From NCBI GenBank assembly GCA_003222535.1, contig QHWJ01000231.1, positions 1-40,037 of the forward strand: 40,037 nt of DNA. Direction: 5' to 3'. The stretch is from Acidobacteriota bacterium. GTDB taxonomy: Bacteria; Acidobacteriota; Vicinamibacteria; Vicinamibacterales; CAVVIG01. The translations under genes were made by a program, and so were the position numbers. Positions 17,853 to 26,599 of this stretch are shown here, piece by piece; the first letter of the stretch is position 1; each line of letters opens with the position of its first letter. The notes under the pieces are model-generated. The model saw only the letters and a list, made by a program, of their open reading frames with translations, was not told the DNA's origin and ran no database searches.

Positions 17853-17924
17853 TTAGCGCATCGCGACCCGCGGCGAATGGCGCCCCGATGATAGACTCTC
17901 GGCCGCGCGAACGGAGCTGCCGCC

Positions 17925-19616
17925 ATGGAACAGGTCACCGGCGTGCTGACGCACAAAAACCTGGAACCGATCGACATCGGGATCATCCTCACCTACTTCA
18001 TCATCGTCTTCGCGATCGGGTTCTATTTTTCGCTCAAGGAGCGGACCTCCGCCGACTATTTCCTCGCGAGCCGCAACGTCGGCTGGTTCGCAATCGGCGC
18101 GTCGTTGTTCGTGTCGAACATCTCGACGGAGCATTTCATCGGCCTGGCCGGGTCCGGCGCCTCGTCGGGTCTTGCGGTGGGCCACTTCGAGTGGCTCGCG
18201 TGTCTGATCGTGCTGCTGCTCGGATGGGTGTTCGTGCCGTTCTACCTGCGGTCGAACGTGTTCACGATGCCCGAGTTCCTGGAGCGCCGGTTCAGCCGCT
18301 CCTGCGCGGTCTACCTTGCCGGCGTCTCCATTCTCGCCTACATCTTCACGAAGATTTCCGTTCACCTCTATGCCGCAGGGATCGTCCTCGAGAGCGTGGT
18401 GGGATGGAACCCGCTGACGGCGGCGTTGATTCTCGTGATCGCGACCGGCGTGTACACGGTCGCCGGAGGGTTGGCCGCGGTCATCTATACCGATCTCGTC
18501 CAGACGCTGATTCTCATCGCGGGGGCGGTGATCCTGACGGTGATCGGTCTGGATCGAACCGGCGGCTTCGCCGGGCTGCGGGCGGCCGTGCCCCAGAGCT
18601 ACTTTCACATGATCAAGCCGCTCGGCGATCCCGACTTCCCATGGACCGGCATCTTCTTCGGCGCGCCGATTCTCGGCATCTGGTACTGGTGCACCGATCA
18701 GGTCATCGTGCAGCGGGTGCTCTCGGCGAGGGATGAGGGACACGCCCGGGCAGGGACGATTTTCGCCGGCTTCCTGAAGATCCTGCCGGTGTTCATCCTC
18801 GTCCTGCCGGGGCTGATTGCGTTCGCGCTCTACCGCGACGCGTTCGTCGTCCGCAATGGCCAGGTGACCAATGGCGACATCGCGTATCCGATGCTCGTCA
18901 TCAACCTGATGCCGGCGGGTCTGGTCGGCGTCATGATCGCGGCGCTCATGGCCGCGTTGATGGGCGCGATGAGCTCCGTGTTCAACTCCGCCTCCACGCT
19001 GGTGACGCTCGACTTCTACAAGAAGATCGCGCCGGACGCGAACGAGCGGCAGCTCGTGAACTTCGGCCGCGCGGCCACCGGCGTCCTCGTGCTGCTCGGA
19101 GTCCTGTGGGTGCCGTTCATCCGGTTGATCAGCTCGCAGCTGTTCATCTATCTCCAGGCGGTGCAGGCCTACATCAGCCCGCCGATTGCCGTCTGCTTCA
19201 TCTTCGGAATCCTCTGGACGCGCGTGAACGGCACCGGCGCCATCACGACGCTGGTGAGCGGCTTCGTGCTCGGATCGGCGCGATTCATGTGCGAAGTGCT
19301 GGACAAATCGCAGCGCTTCGAGTCGCCGGCCATCCGATGGCTGATCGACATGAACTTCCTCCACTACGCGATCCTGATGTTTGTCGTCTGCGCCGCGGTT
19401 CTCATCGTTGTCAGCCTGGCGACGGCGGCGCCGGATCGCGGCACCCTCGCCGGCCTGACATTCGCCACCGTCAACGACAAGATCGAGACGACGAAGGTCG
19501 GTGGCGTGGAGGCGCCGAAGCCCGCGCCGGAGACCGAGACGCAGCACCGGATCAACATCGCGCTCACCGGGGCTCTGGCGCTGACGGTCGTCAGCTTGTG
19601 GATCTACTTCCGGTAG
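17925..19616 (+). CDS. Sodium:solute symporter (SSS family), sugar transporter-like
   Basis: A 563-residue inner-membrane protein with about 14 hydrophobic helices from residue ~18 to the C-terminus. Diagnostic stretches are YFLASRNVGWFAIGASLF, NISTEHFIGLAGSGAS, YTVAGGLAAVIYTDLVQTL and GAPILGIWYWCTDQ, which resemble the SGLT/vSGLT glucose-galactose branch. It probably imports the monosaccharide released by the nearby trehalase, GH15 and debranching enzymes using the sodium gradient. ATG 17925 has GGAG eight bases upstream, and a TAGACT hexamer lies further upstream near 17890. It is followed after five bases by a small unknown gene on the same strand, so the two are surely co-transcribed. Substrate is inferred from family and neighbours. 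Confidence 0.92.
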   Translation: MEQVTGVLTHKNLEPIDIGIILTYFIIVFAIGFYFSLKERTSADYFLASRNVGWFAIGASLFVSNISTEHFIGLAGSGASSGLAVGHFEWLACLIVLLLGWVFVPFYLRSNVFTMPEFLERRFSRSCAVYLAGVSILAYIFTKISVHLYAAGIVLESVVGWNPLTAALILVIATGVYTVAGGLAAVIYTDLVQTLILIAGAVILTVIGLDRTGGFAGLRAAVPQSYFHMIKPLGDPDFPWTGIFFGAPILGIWYWCTDQVIVQRVLSARDEGHARAGTIFAGFLKILPVFILVLPGLIAFALYRDAFVVRNGQVTNGDIAYPMLVINLMPAGLVGVMIAALMAALMGAMSSVFNSASTLVTLDFYKKIAPDANERQLVNFGRAATGVLVLLGVLWVPFIRLISSQLFIYLQAVQAYISPPIAVCFIFGILWTRVNGTGAITTLVSGFVLGSARFMCEVLDKSQRFESPAIRWLIDMNFLHYAILMFVVCAAVLIVVSLATAAPDRGTLAGLTFATVNDKIETTKVGGVEAPKPAPETETQHRINIALTGALALTVVSLWIYFR

Positions 19617-19621
19617 ACGCG

Positions 19622-20200
19622 GTGAGAGCGGCTCCAGCCCCGGCGGCGGCACCGCAGTCGATCCTCGCGCTGCGGGCGCACGTCGAGCGCGAAGAGGCAG
19701 TCGAGGCTTTCACGCACGGCCTCGCCGGAGGCGTGCGTCGGCTGGCGCTCGGTCCGCTGCGCTCCGTGGCCGACATCTACGTGCCGTTTCGCTTGTATCA
19801 GGTGAGCGTCGGCCGCGATCGCAACGAGGAGCGGCTCGTGCTCGGGCTCGATGCGGTCGCCGGCGCGCTCGATCTCTACCGCTTCGACGATGTGCCGCGA
19901 TCCGCCGACCTGGTTCATGTCCGCACGCGCAATCACCTCGGGCCGGTGCTGTCGACGTCCGCAGCCAGCGGCATCCTCACGACGAGAGTGAAACGGATCG
20001 TGTACCAGCGCGTCGGGTTTCTCGCGGCGGCCCCGTTTCGCCTCGACGTGCAGCCGGTCGACCAGATGCTCCACGTTCCGTACTGGGTCGGCTTCGTCGG
20101 TCGAGGCGAGGCCGCCTCGCTCGTCGTCATGGATGCGGTGCGCCGGCAGATCGAGGGCGTGAAGGCGCGCCGGCTGATTGGCGAATGGCTCAGCGGGTAG
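19622..20200 (+). CDS. Unknown protein coupled to the SSS symporter
   Basis: I do not recognise this 192-residue protein. GTG 19622 is the first start after the symporter stop (five bases apart) and begins RAAPAPAAAPQSILALRAHV. It has no signal peptide or membrane helix. Visible features are a YVPFRLYQVSVGR segment (~58-70), VDQMLHVPYWVGFVGRG (~150-166), and a basic C-terminal helix with VMDAVRRQIEGVKARRLI (~172-190). Its 3' end overlaps the oppositely oriented TPR gene by 11 bp. The regular secondary-structure pattern and tight spacing argue that it is a real gene, probably cytoplasmic and linked to the transporter. No function is proposed. Confidence 0.75.
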   Translation: MRAAPAPAAAPQSILALRAHVEREEAVEAFTHGLAGGVRRLALGPLRSVADIYVPFRLYQVSVGRDRNEERLVLGLDAVAGALDLYRFDDVPRSADLVHVRTRNHLGPVLSTSAASGILTTRVKRIVYQRVGFLAAAPFRLDVQPVDQMLHVPYWVGFVGRGEAASLVVMDAVRRQIEGVKARRLIGEWLSG

Positions 20201-21629
20201 TCGTCGCTCTCAGATACGGCGCGAGACGTCTGGCGGTGTCGAATTCCCTGCTTGCCTCGTCCTGGCGGCCGATCCGCCGGAGCGCCAGCGCGAGCTGAAA
20301 GTGCGCCTGCGCGTTGTCGGGCGCGAGACGAATGGCTTCACGGAACTTCGCGATCGCGGCGGCGACGGCCTGCCGCTTGAGCTGGTCCAGTCCGGCATTG
20401 ACCGCAAACACCGACGCCTGCGCATCGGCCTTCAGCTTGTTCAGCCGCTCGGCCTCCATGAACGCGGCCTTTGCGCCCTCGGCGTCGTGCTTCGCCTGGA
20501 GCAGCTGGCCGAGAGTCGTCTGCGCTTCGCCGGACAGCGGGTTGATCCGGATGGTCTCGCGCACCTCGTCGAGCGCGGCCTCGACGCTGCCCTGCTGCTT
20601 CAGGATCGTGGCGAGCATGTAGTGCGCCTCGGCGTAATCGGACCGGCGTGCCATCGCCTCCTTGAAAAGCGGCATCGCTTCCTCCGCGCGTCCGGTCTGC
20701 CACAGCACGACGCCGAGCGTGAACGGCGCCTCAGGGAGCGCGGGATCGAGCCGCATCGCCGTCCCCAGCGCGGTCGCCGCGGCCTCGAAGTCGTCTCGCT
20801 GTTTGAGCGCGAGGCCGAGGTCGTAGAACGCCTCGGCGTTCGCCGGATCGCGTCGCGTGAGCTCGCCGAGCTCGGTGACGGCGGCGTCGAGCTCGCCTCC
20901 CTGCATCAGCGCCGCCCCGAGATTCAGACGCGCCTCGGACAAGTCCGGTGACGCGTTCACGACCGCGCGCAGCGCCCGCACCGCCGCCGCGGCATCGCCT
21001 TTCTGCATGAGCGCGAGCCCGAGGCTGTTGCCGGTATCGGCCAGCGACGGATTCAGCCCGAGCGCCCGCCGGAACTCCGCGATCGCGCCGTCGAGATCGC
21101 CGAGCTCCTGGAGCGCCACGCCCAGTTGGGCGTGCGCCGGGACGAGCTTCGGATCGTGCCGCAGCGCGATTCGGAAGCCGTCAATGGCGGCGGTCAGGTT
21201 GCCTTGCTGCCGCTCGGTCACGGCGAGGTAATAGCGCGCCTCGGCGTGCGCGGGCCGCAGCGTGACGGCTCGCTGAAGCTCCGGCCGGGCGCGATCCAGC
21301 TGCTTGGTCCACCACAGCGTGGCGCCCAGGTGGTAGTGGGCGTCGAAGGATGCGGGCTGGAGCGCGACGGCCTTTTCGAATTCGGCAATCGCCTCCGCGG
21401 TGTGTCCCTGCAGGCCGAGCACGAACCCCAATCGATCGTGCGCCGCGGCGAGATTCGGCGCGCGTTCCAGCGCGGCACGGTACTCCGCCGCTGCCGCGTC
21501 CAGGTTCTGCTGCCGTTCCAACTCGCGGCCAAGCAGATAGTGCGCGCGCGGCGTGCCCGCGTGTGATTGCGCGCCGGCCGGCGCGACGAGGAGCGCCAGC
21601 AAAAGAAGGAGGAGCGGAGCGCGAGTCAC
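20190..21629 (-). CDS. Secreted protein of ~13 TPR repeats
   Basis: A 479-residue protein started at GTG 21629, one base after the TGA of the GH15 gene (TGA-C-GTG), so translation is coupled. The signal peptide is TRAPLLLLLLALLVAPAGA. From ~28 to ~470 the protein is an unbroken array of TPRs, for example HYLLGRELERQQNLDAAAAE, HDRLGFVLGLQGHTAEAIAE, FYDLGLALKQRDDFEAAATA and HFQLALALRRIGRQDEASRE. The open frame extends upstream to 21857, but that would overlap the GH15 coding sequence. The pairing suggests a scaffold or assembly role for the exported GH15 enzyme or its substrate receptor; this is inference. The last 11 bp overlap the opposing small gene. Confidence 0.87.
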   Translation of the reverse strand: MTRAPLLLLLLALLVAPAGAQSHAGTPRAHYLLGRELERQQNLDAAAAEYRAALERAPNLAAAHDRLGFVLGLQGHTAEAIAEFEKAVALQPASFDAHYHLGATLWWTKQLDRARPELQRAVTLRPAHAEARYYLAVTERQQGNLTAAIDGFRIALRHDPKLVPAHAQLGVALQELGDLDGAIAEFRRALGLNPSLADTGNSLGLALMQKGDAAAAVRALRAVVNASPDLSEARLNLGAALMQGGELDAAVTELGELTRRDPANAEAFYDLGLALKQRDDFEAAATALGTAMRLDPALPEAPFTLGVVLWQTGRAEEAMPLFKEAMARRSDYAEAHYMLATILKQQGSVEAALDEVRETIRINPLSGEAQTTLGQLLQAKHDAEGAKAAFMEAERLNKLKADAQASVFAVNAGLDQLKRQAVAAAIAKFREAIRLAPDNAQAHFQLALALRRIGRQDEASREFDTARRLAPYLRATTTR

Positions 21630-21630
21630 G

Positions 21631-23739
21631 TCAGCGGCGGCCGGCGAAATACGCGCGCACGATTTCCGGCGTCTCGATGACGCGCCGCTGCTTGACGCCG
21701 AGCGCCAGCCGGATGAATTGCGCGTGGGTCCACGCCAGCGGTGTCGCCGATCCGGTGCCCTCGCCGAAGCGCAGCTGCGCAGGCAGCGGACTCTCGCGCC
21801 GGTCCCACACCTGCTCGGGCAGCATGCGTCCGGCGTTTGCAAATCGCAGCAGGGCATCGAGCAGCGGCCGCGCGTTGCCGCCGCGCGCCAGCTCGTATTC
21901 GCCGCGCTCGCCGGTCAGCAGTGGCCACAGGCGTCCCACGCCGGTCATGTCAAACCCCCGACCGTTCTCCTTCTCGCCGTACCCATCGTGGTTGTATCGG
22001 TACCATCCAGGACCGTTCGGCGTGTCGACCTTGATCGTCCGGTCGACGACGGCCAACGATGCCGTCACGCGCGGATCGGTGGCCGGCCGAATTCCGAGCC
22101 GGACGAGCTCGAGAAACCCCGCGTCGACGATCGCGCGCTCGTCGTAGGTGCCGCCGCCGTTGTTGATTTCGAGCCGCTCGCCGCTGTCGGGCGCGCCGTG
22201 CTGCGCGACACGCAGGTAGTACGGCTCCCGCGCCAGCGATCCGGTGCGCGTCATCGTCCATCCATCGAGCTGGTTCATCCACGAATCGGCCGTGTTGCGA
22301 TACCGCGACGCGGCGTCGCCGTCTTGATTTCGCTCCGCAATCGCCGCGGCGCAGACGAGTCCGGCGACTTCGGCGGCGATCGTCGACGGCGAATAGCCGG
22401 TCTCCTCCTCCCATCGTTCCTGCGGCGTGGCGGGGCCGTGCGCCACGACGAATTCGGCGGCAGGCCGCACGTGTTCGCGATACGTCTCCGCGTCTGTTCG
22501 ACCGAGCTGCTGCGCCAGGATCAGCGGATAGGACACTTCGTCGAGCTGCAGCGATCCCCAGTACGGCCGGCCATCGAGCCACGAGTTCTGCGGAAACGAT
22601 CCGTCCGGTTTCTGCTGCACGCGGAACAGATAATCGAGCGCCCGCTCGGCGGCGGCGCGATCGCCCATCCCGATGAATGCGGTCGCGGCCTCGTACAGAT
22701 CGCGGGCCCAGACGAGATGGTAGCCGCCGACGTTGCCGTCGCCGGCGTCCACCTCGTGGCCCCACGGAATGGTCATGCTCGCGATGATCGCGCCCCGGAA
22801 CGTCTTGTCTTCGTGCGCGCGGAGGACCATCGCCGACATCGCGTACTCGTCGGCGTACGCCGCGTCGACCGGCTCGAGCCTTGCGACGTACCGACGCCAT
22901 CCGCCGGCGTACGACTGCCACGTCGCGTCCACCGGCTGCGCCAGCGTCGCGCGCGCTTCGGCGAGCGCGCCGTCGAGGCTGGATCCGAACGCGACCGCAA
23001 GCGCGAATTCGAGTGGTGTCCCCGGCGTCGGCTGCCGGATCTCGGCGGCCTCGGCGACGTTGCCATCCACCGCGCGATCGAAGCGCTGGACGAGATGGCC
23101 GCTCGATCGCAGATCCGCCAGGCCGTCGTTGACGCCGACGAAGCCGCAGGTTTTCTCGCCGAAGCCGGTGGAGCTCGCGACGGCCATGATCACCGTGCCC
23201 TGCGCGGCCATGAGCGCGTCCCCGGTCACATCGGCGGTGTCGTGGAAACCACTGTTGTCGACCGCCGGGTCCGCGTACACGTACAGCCTGAGCGGCACTC
23301 CGTTCGGCTCGAAGCGCACACGGATCACGATCGTCTGATGCGCCGGATCGGTGAACGTCTCGCGGATGATGCGGTAGCGGCCGGACCGGCTGCTGTTCGT
23401 CTGGCGAAACGCGAGCACGTCGCGCGCGATCACATCCACGCGATGGTCGGTGTCGACGCTCTCGCGCTCGAAAAACCCCGCGCCGTCAGTGACGACGAGA
23501 TCGAGCATCCGCAGGTTCGCTTTGTCGACGGTCGGGTAATAGGCTTCCGTGAGCACGCCGTCGCCGAGCGTGAACCAGACTTTCGAGATCGGTGCGATCG
23601 CCGTGCCCACGCCCTGTTTGTTGCCGTTCGTCCACGTCGCTCTTTCTCCAGGCGCACCGGTGGCGTACGCCTGCTGCCCTGGCCCGGGCGTCTGCGCGAG
23701 CGCCCAGACGAGCGCAAGGGCGGAGATCGTGCGCGTCAT
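21631..23739 (-). CDS. Secreted GH15 glucodextranase/glucoamylase
   Basis: A 702-residue exported exo-acting alpha-glucosidase releasing glucose from alpha-glucans. A signal peptide (TRTISALALVWALAQT) is followed by the beta-sandwich N-domain of glucodextranase (~22-290; ATWTNGNKQGVGTA, FTLGDGVLTEAYYPTVDKA). Next comes the (alpha/alpha)6 GH15 domain (~300-700; IPWGHEVDAGDGNVGGYHLV, WARDLYEAATAFI). Likely catalytic residues are Glu near 441 in ERWEEETGYSPST (acid) and Glu near 641 in MLPEQVWD (base), both conserved in the family. It leads a two-gene operon with the TPR gene. Upstream lies repeat copy B with an AATTACG/CGTA near-palindrome about 55 bp before the start, where a regulator might bind. 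Confidence 0.93.
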   Translation of the reverse strand: MTRTISALALVWALAQTPGPGQQAYATGAPGERATWTNGNKQGVGTAIAPISKVWFTLGDGVLTEAYYPTVDKANLRMLDLVVTDGAGFFERESVDTDHRVDVIARDVLAFRQTNSSRSGRYRIIRETFTDPAHQTIVIRVRFEPNGVPLRLYVYADPAVDNSGFHDTADVTGDALMAAQGTVIMAVASSTGFGEKTCGFVGVNDGLADLRSSGHLVQRFDRAVDGNVAEAAEIRQPTPGTPLEFALAVAFGSSLDGALAEARATLAQPVDATWQSYAGGWRRYVARLEPVDAAYADEYAMSAMVLRAHEDKTFRGAIIASMTIPWGHEVDAGDGNVGGYHLVWARDLYEAATAFIGMGDRAAAERALDYLFRVQQKPDGSFPQNSWLDGRPYWGSLQLDEVSYPLILAQQLGRTDAETYREHVRPAAEFVVAHGPATPQERWEEETGYSPSTIAAEVAGLVCAAAIAERNQDGDAASRYRNTADSWMNQLDGWTMTRTGSLAREPYYLRVAQHGAPDSGERLEINNGGGTYDERAIVDAGFLELVRLGIRPATDPRVTASLAVVDRTIKVDTPNGPGWYRYNHDGYGEKENGRGFDMTGVGRLWPLLTGERGEYELARGGNARPLLDALLRFANAGRMLPEQVWDRRESPLPAQLRFGEGTGSATPLAWTHAQFIRLALGVKQRRVIETPEIVRAYFAGRR

Positions 23740-23774
23740 CGTTGTCCGGTTCCGATGGGAGACATGCGGTCCAT

Positions 23775-23911
23775 TTAGTACAGCATTTCGTAATTACGCC
23801 GACGTACTGATTTGGACAAGCCACCGAGACACTGAGACACAGAGGCGCTCGACGCGGTCGGCCTGCCCCGCAGGCCGAGCCGTGAGGCGCGCAAACCGCA
23901 AACGAACGACC
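23775..23911. repeat. Interspersed repeat copy B, upstream of the GH15 gene
   Basis: The 256-bp gap between the M56 and GH15 genes holds no gene. It matches copy A (6346-6531) in order: TTAGTAC-N10-AATTACG-N-CGACGTA (23775-23806), ATTTGG, GAGACAC...GACACAGAG, GCGCTCGACGCGG and ACCGCAAACGAACGACC. It also contains a GCCTGCCCCGCAGGC hairpin (CGGCCTGCCCCGCAGGCCG) around 23859-23877. Copy B has one near-palindrome where copy A has two. Confidence 0.65.
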
Positions 23912-23995
23912 GAGCCACTGCCCGCTCCGGCGCCGCCTCAATCGTCGAGCGTCTACGATATACGCCGGGTTCGTCTGAATGTCCATATCGTTGGG

Positions 23996-26599
23996 TCAAT
24001 GAGGGCCCGTGACGGGCCCTCGATCTTCGGTAATCGAGCCGCCGGCCACCCTCTCGCCCTGGCGGAGCCAACGCGGCGTTTCGCCGCGACGGAGCGCCGC
24101 TGCGGCCTGCCGCAAGTCGATTCGCCCGGCGATGTTCGTTTGTGCCATCCGTTCCAGGAAATTGCTCACGGCCTGGCGCTCGCCCCGCGCAACGAGATCA
24201 CGAATGAGATGCCAACGCGACACGACGTCGTCCGCATACGTCAGTTCCTCGGACGCCGGCGCCTCTGCCGCCTGCCTCAAGTAGCCGATGGCCTTGTTCC
24301 TGTCACCGTCGCGAAGAGCCAGCGCGCTCAACGTCATGTTCGCGGCGTAAATCGCCGTGCCGTGATTCGGATGATTCCGGAACTTCGGCGCCAGCTTCAG
24401 TGTGTCTTCCGCGTATCTCCCGGCCTGTGCTCGTGCGAGCTCGAGACGGCCTCGAAGATTAGAGTCGTCCCACCGGGCGATGTCCTCCACGGTCCCGTAT
24501 GCGTTTTGGGCCAGATGGGGGAGTTGTTCGAATCGCTCCAGTTCCGGCAACGCGGCGACGTGAGCGTCAAGCGAAGCTGGCGCTATCCGCCACAGCGGCT
24601 CCCTGTGTTTCAGCTGAGATCGCACGCCGAGGAGCGTGGTGTGCGCCAGAACAGCTTGCGGGTTCATCTGCAGTACTCGCTTGAGGCACGACTCGGCCCA
24701 CGGCGCAGGATCGACGCCCATCCATGGGCGGCTGCCGCGACGAGACAAGAACCACCCGACTGCCGTCAGCAGCATTTCATCGGTCGATTCGCCGAGCTTT
24801 CCTCGAACGAGCGTTGCGTAAGAAGAAAGCGGTTCGGCCACGCTCAGCGTTCGCATGCTGTTCCGGCCGGCCGGCGCCTCGGAGCCAACGAGCACGCTCG
24901 TGTAGAACCGTCCCAGCCGTGCGGCCCACGGACCTTTCGGTTCCAGCGCTCGCGCCCGCAACAGCATCTGCTCCGCCAAGGGTTTGTCGGCCACCTCGAG
25001 AAAGTCGGCAGCGTGTCCAAGCGAAACAGCATTCACGTCCGGTCGAGTTGTTTGCGCGAGCCAACTCGCTTTCGCTTGCGCATACCCAATCGGATCGCCG
25101 GGAAAGAACGGGGCAAGATCCTTCGGGAAGATCCGCGCCTCAAACGCACCGGCGAGGTCCGAATCCGGCTGGTGATCGATCAGCCAGAGGATGTGTGCCC
25201 GCCTCGCCGCGAGAAGCCTGCGGTCGACAACTTTGTTCGCAACGAGAGGGTTGTTTTCGATTCCCACCGCGGTCGAAGAAGACGGACCGTTTTCCCACCC
25301 GACCGCGGGTCTGGTTTCGTACTGCACCCAGTAGCTCGTGAGAAACCGCTGTAACGCGGCAAGGTCTCCCGGATTCTCTCTGACCGCGGCTTCAAGCGAT
25401 TCGACCGGTCCTGGATCCGCGTCCCAGTCGACATTCGCGAAGGACCGCCACTGGTTCCACTCGATCCGTTCGAGCTCGGATCGAAGCGCTCTGTCGCGCT
25501 GTTCAAGGGGGGAATTCTCATGGAACGACGCCGGCGATGGCTGGCAGGCGGCCGCGAGCAGAATCGCGCTCACACAGCTCACAGCGAGGACGCCCTTGCT
25601 GGCTGCAGACGTCTGTTGCGGGACGTCGCCGCTCAGCGTGCGCTCGATTCGCTGCTGCAGCAAACCGCTTCCGTCGATTCCCACACGCAGCCACGAGATC
25701 CGTCCGCGTCGCTGACTGACGGCGCGCGCCATGTCGAGCAGGATCTCCGCATAGGCGGCACGCTCACCGAGCACGGACAGGGCCACGTCGTCACTGGCCT
25801 GCTCGGCGGTCGCGGCGAGCGTGCGCTCGAGCCACCACGACAGGGGATGAAACCACAAAAGGCAGCGATTCAGGTGAGCGAAGAACGCGACGAGCAGATC
25901 GCGCCGGTGGACATGGGCGACTTCGTGCGCGAGCACGGCGCGGAGCTTCTCGCTCGACCAGCGCGTCCACGTCACCGGAAGCAGAATCGTCGGCTTCAGC
26001 ACGCCAACCGTAACCGGCGCGGCGACGACGTGTGACGCACGAATGTCCATGCCTCCCTGGCTTCGCAAGAAGGCCAGGCAATCGCGCTGCGGGCTGACAC
26101 ATTCGCTTGCACGAGCAATTCGCACCGCGCCCCACCACCCCAACAGGAAGCGAATCAGCATCGCTGCGGCCACAACGGCGTACAAGGTGAGCACAGCGTT
26201 CGAGGTGCGAAGTGCGAGCTGCGGAGTGCGAGGTGCGAGGTGGCTGGCTTCGACCGGTGCCGACTCGTCAACACGCACAGGGATTGGATCCGCGGACGAG
26301 GTCCGGTCCGAGTCCGGCGCGGCTTCGATGATGCGAACGGTCCGGGAGAGTCCGGGCGTTCCGATGTCGACGTCCGCTGGAAGCGACGGTACAGCAAGTG
26401 AAAACGGCGGGGCGACGGCGGGCACACAGTACGGCAGCACCGGCATCAAGAGCATCGCGAACAGAACGGCCGTCCACGACGCATGGCGCACGGCGCCGGC
26501 ACGTACCCGGAGAGCGGCAAGCGCACCTGCGACGAGAACGGCGGCGACCGGCGCTCTGATGGAGGTGTCGGCGAGCATGCGGAGGAATGCGCCGCTCAT
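23996..26599 (-). CDS. M56-family (BlaR1-like) membrane metallopeptidase with helical-repeat C-terminal domain
   Basis: An 867-residue membrane protein. Hydrophobic helices lie at ~15-30, ~42-66, ~136-156 and ~334-352. The zinc-peptidase motif HEVAH is at 225-229, with ASDDVAL (268-274) downstream, as in BlaR1/MecR1 and other M56 peptidases that cut BlaI-type repressors. Unlike BlaR1 it has no penicillin-binding sensor domain. The outer part (~360-867) is helical with TPR-like units (FLEVADKPLAEQMLLRARAL, TLSALALRDGDRNKAIGYLR). A Cys in LAAACQPSP follows the last helix. It overlaps blaI by four bases (ATGA). Codons ~119-134 are made of short GTGCGAG-type repeats and look like an absorbed intergenic repeat. 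The signal sensed is unknown. Confidence 0.85.
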   Translation of the reverse strand: MSGAFLRMLADTSIRAPVAAVLVAGALAALRVRAGAVRHASWTAVLFAMLLMPVLPYCVPAVAPPFSLAVPSLPADVDIGTPGLSRTVRIIEAAPDSDRTSSADPIPVRVDESAPVEASHLAPRTPQLALRTSNAVLTLYAVVAAAMLIRFLLGWWGAVRIARASECVSPQRDCLAFLRSQGGMDIRASHVVAAPVTVGVLKPTILLPVTWTRWSSEKLRAVLAHEVAHVHRRDLLVAFFAHLNRCLLWFHPLSWWLERTLAATAEQASDDVALSVLGERAAYAEILLDMARAVSQRRGRISWLRVGIDGSGLLQQRIERTLSGDVPQQTSAASKGVLAVSCVSAILLAAACQPSPASFHENSPLEQRDRALRSELERIEWNQWRSFANVDWDADPGPVESLEAAVRENPGDLAALQRFLTSYWVQYETRPAVGWENGPSSSTAVGIENNPLVANKVVDRRLLAARRAHILWLIDHQPDSDLAGAFEARIFPKDLAPFFPGDPIGYAQAKASWLAQTTRPDVNAVSLGHAADFLEVADKPLAEQMLLRARALEPKGPWAARLGRFYTSVLVGSEAPAGRNSMRTLSVAEPLSSYATLVRGKLGESTDEMLLTAVGWFLSRRGSRPWMGVDPAPWAESCLKRVLQMNPQAVLAHTTLLGVRSQLKHREPLWRIAPASLDAHVAALPELERFEQLPHLAQNAYGTVEDIARWDDSNLRGRLELARAQAGRYAEDTLKLAPKFRNHPNHGTAIYAANMTLSALALRDGDRNKAIGYLRQAAEAPASEELTYADDVVSRWHLIRDLVARGERQAVSNFLERMAQTNIAGRIDLRQAAAALRRGETPRWLRQGERVAGGSITEDRGPVTGPH
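24001..24021 (-). terminator. Strong GC hairpin over the 3' end of the M56 gene
   Basis: GAGGGCCCGT (24001-24010) and ACGGGCCCTC (24012-24021) are exact complements, and the stop codon of the M56 gene is at 23996-23998. The stem encodes the last residues (RGPVTGPH). No T-tract follows, so it is at best a non-canonical terminator or an mRNA 3' stabiliser. Confidence 0.45.

Noticed and set aside
17578-17856. 92-codon open frame inside the MITE-like element
   Set aside because: It is made of palindromic repeat DNA, is open in several frames on both strands, and has no ribosome site.
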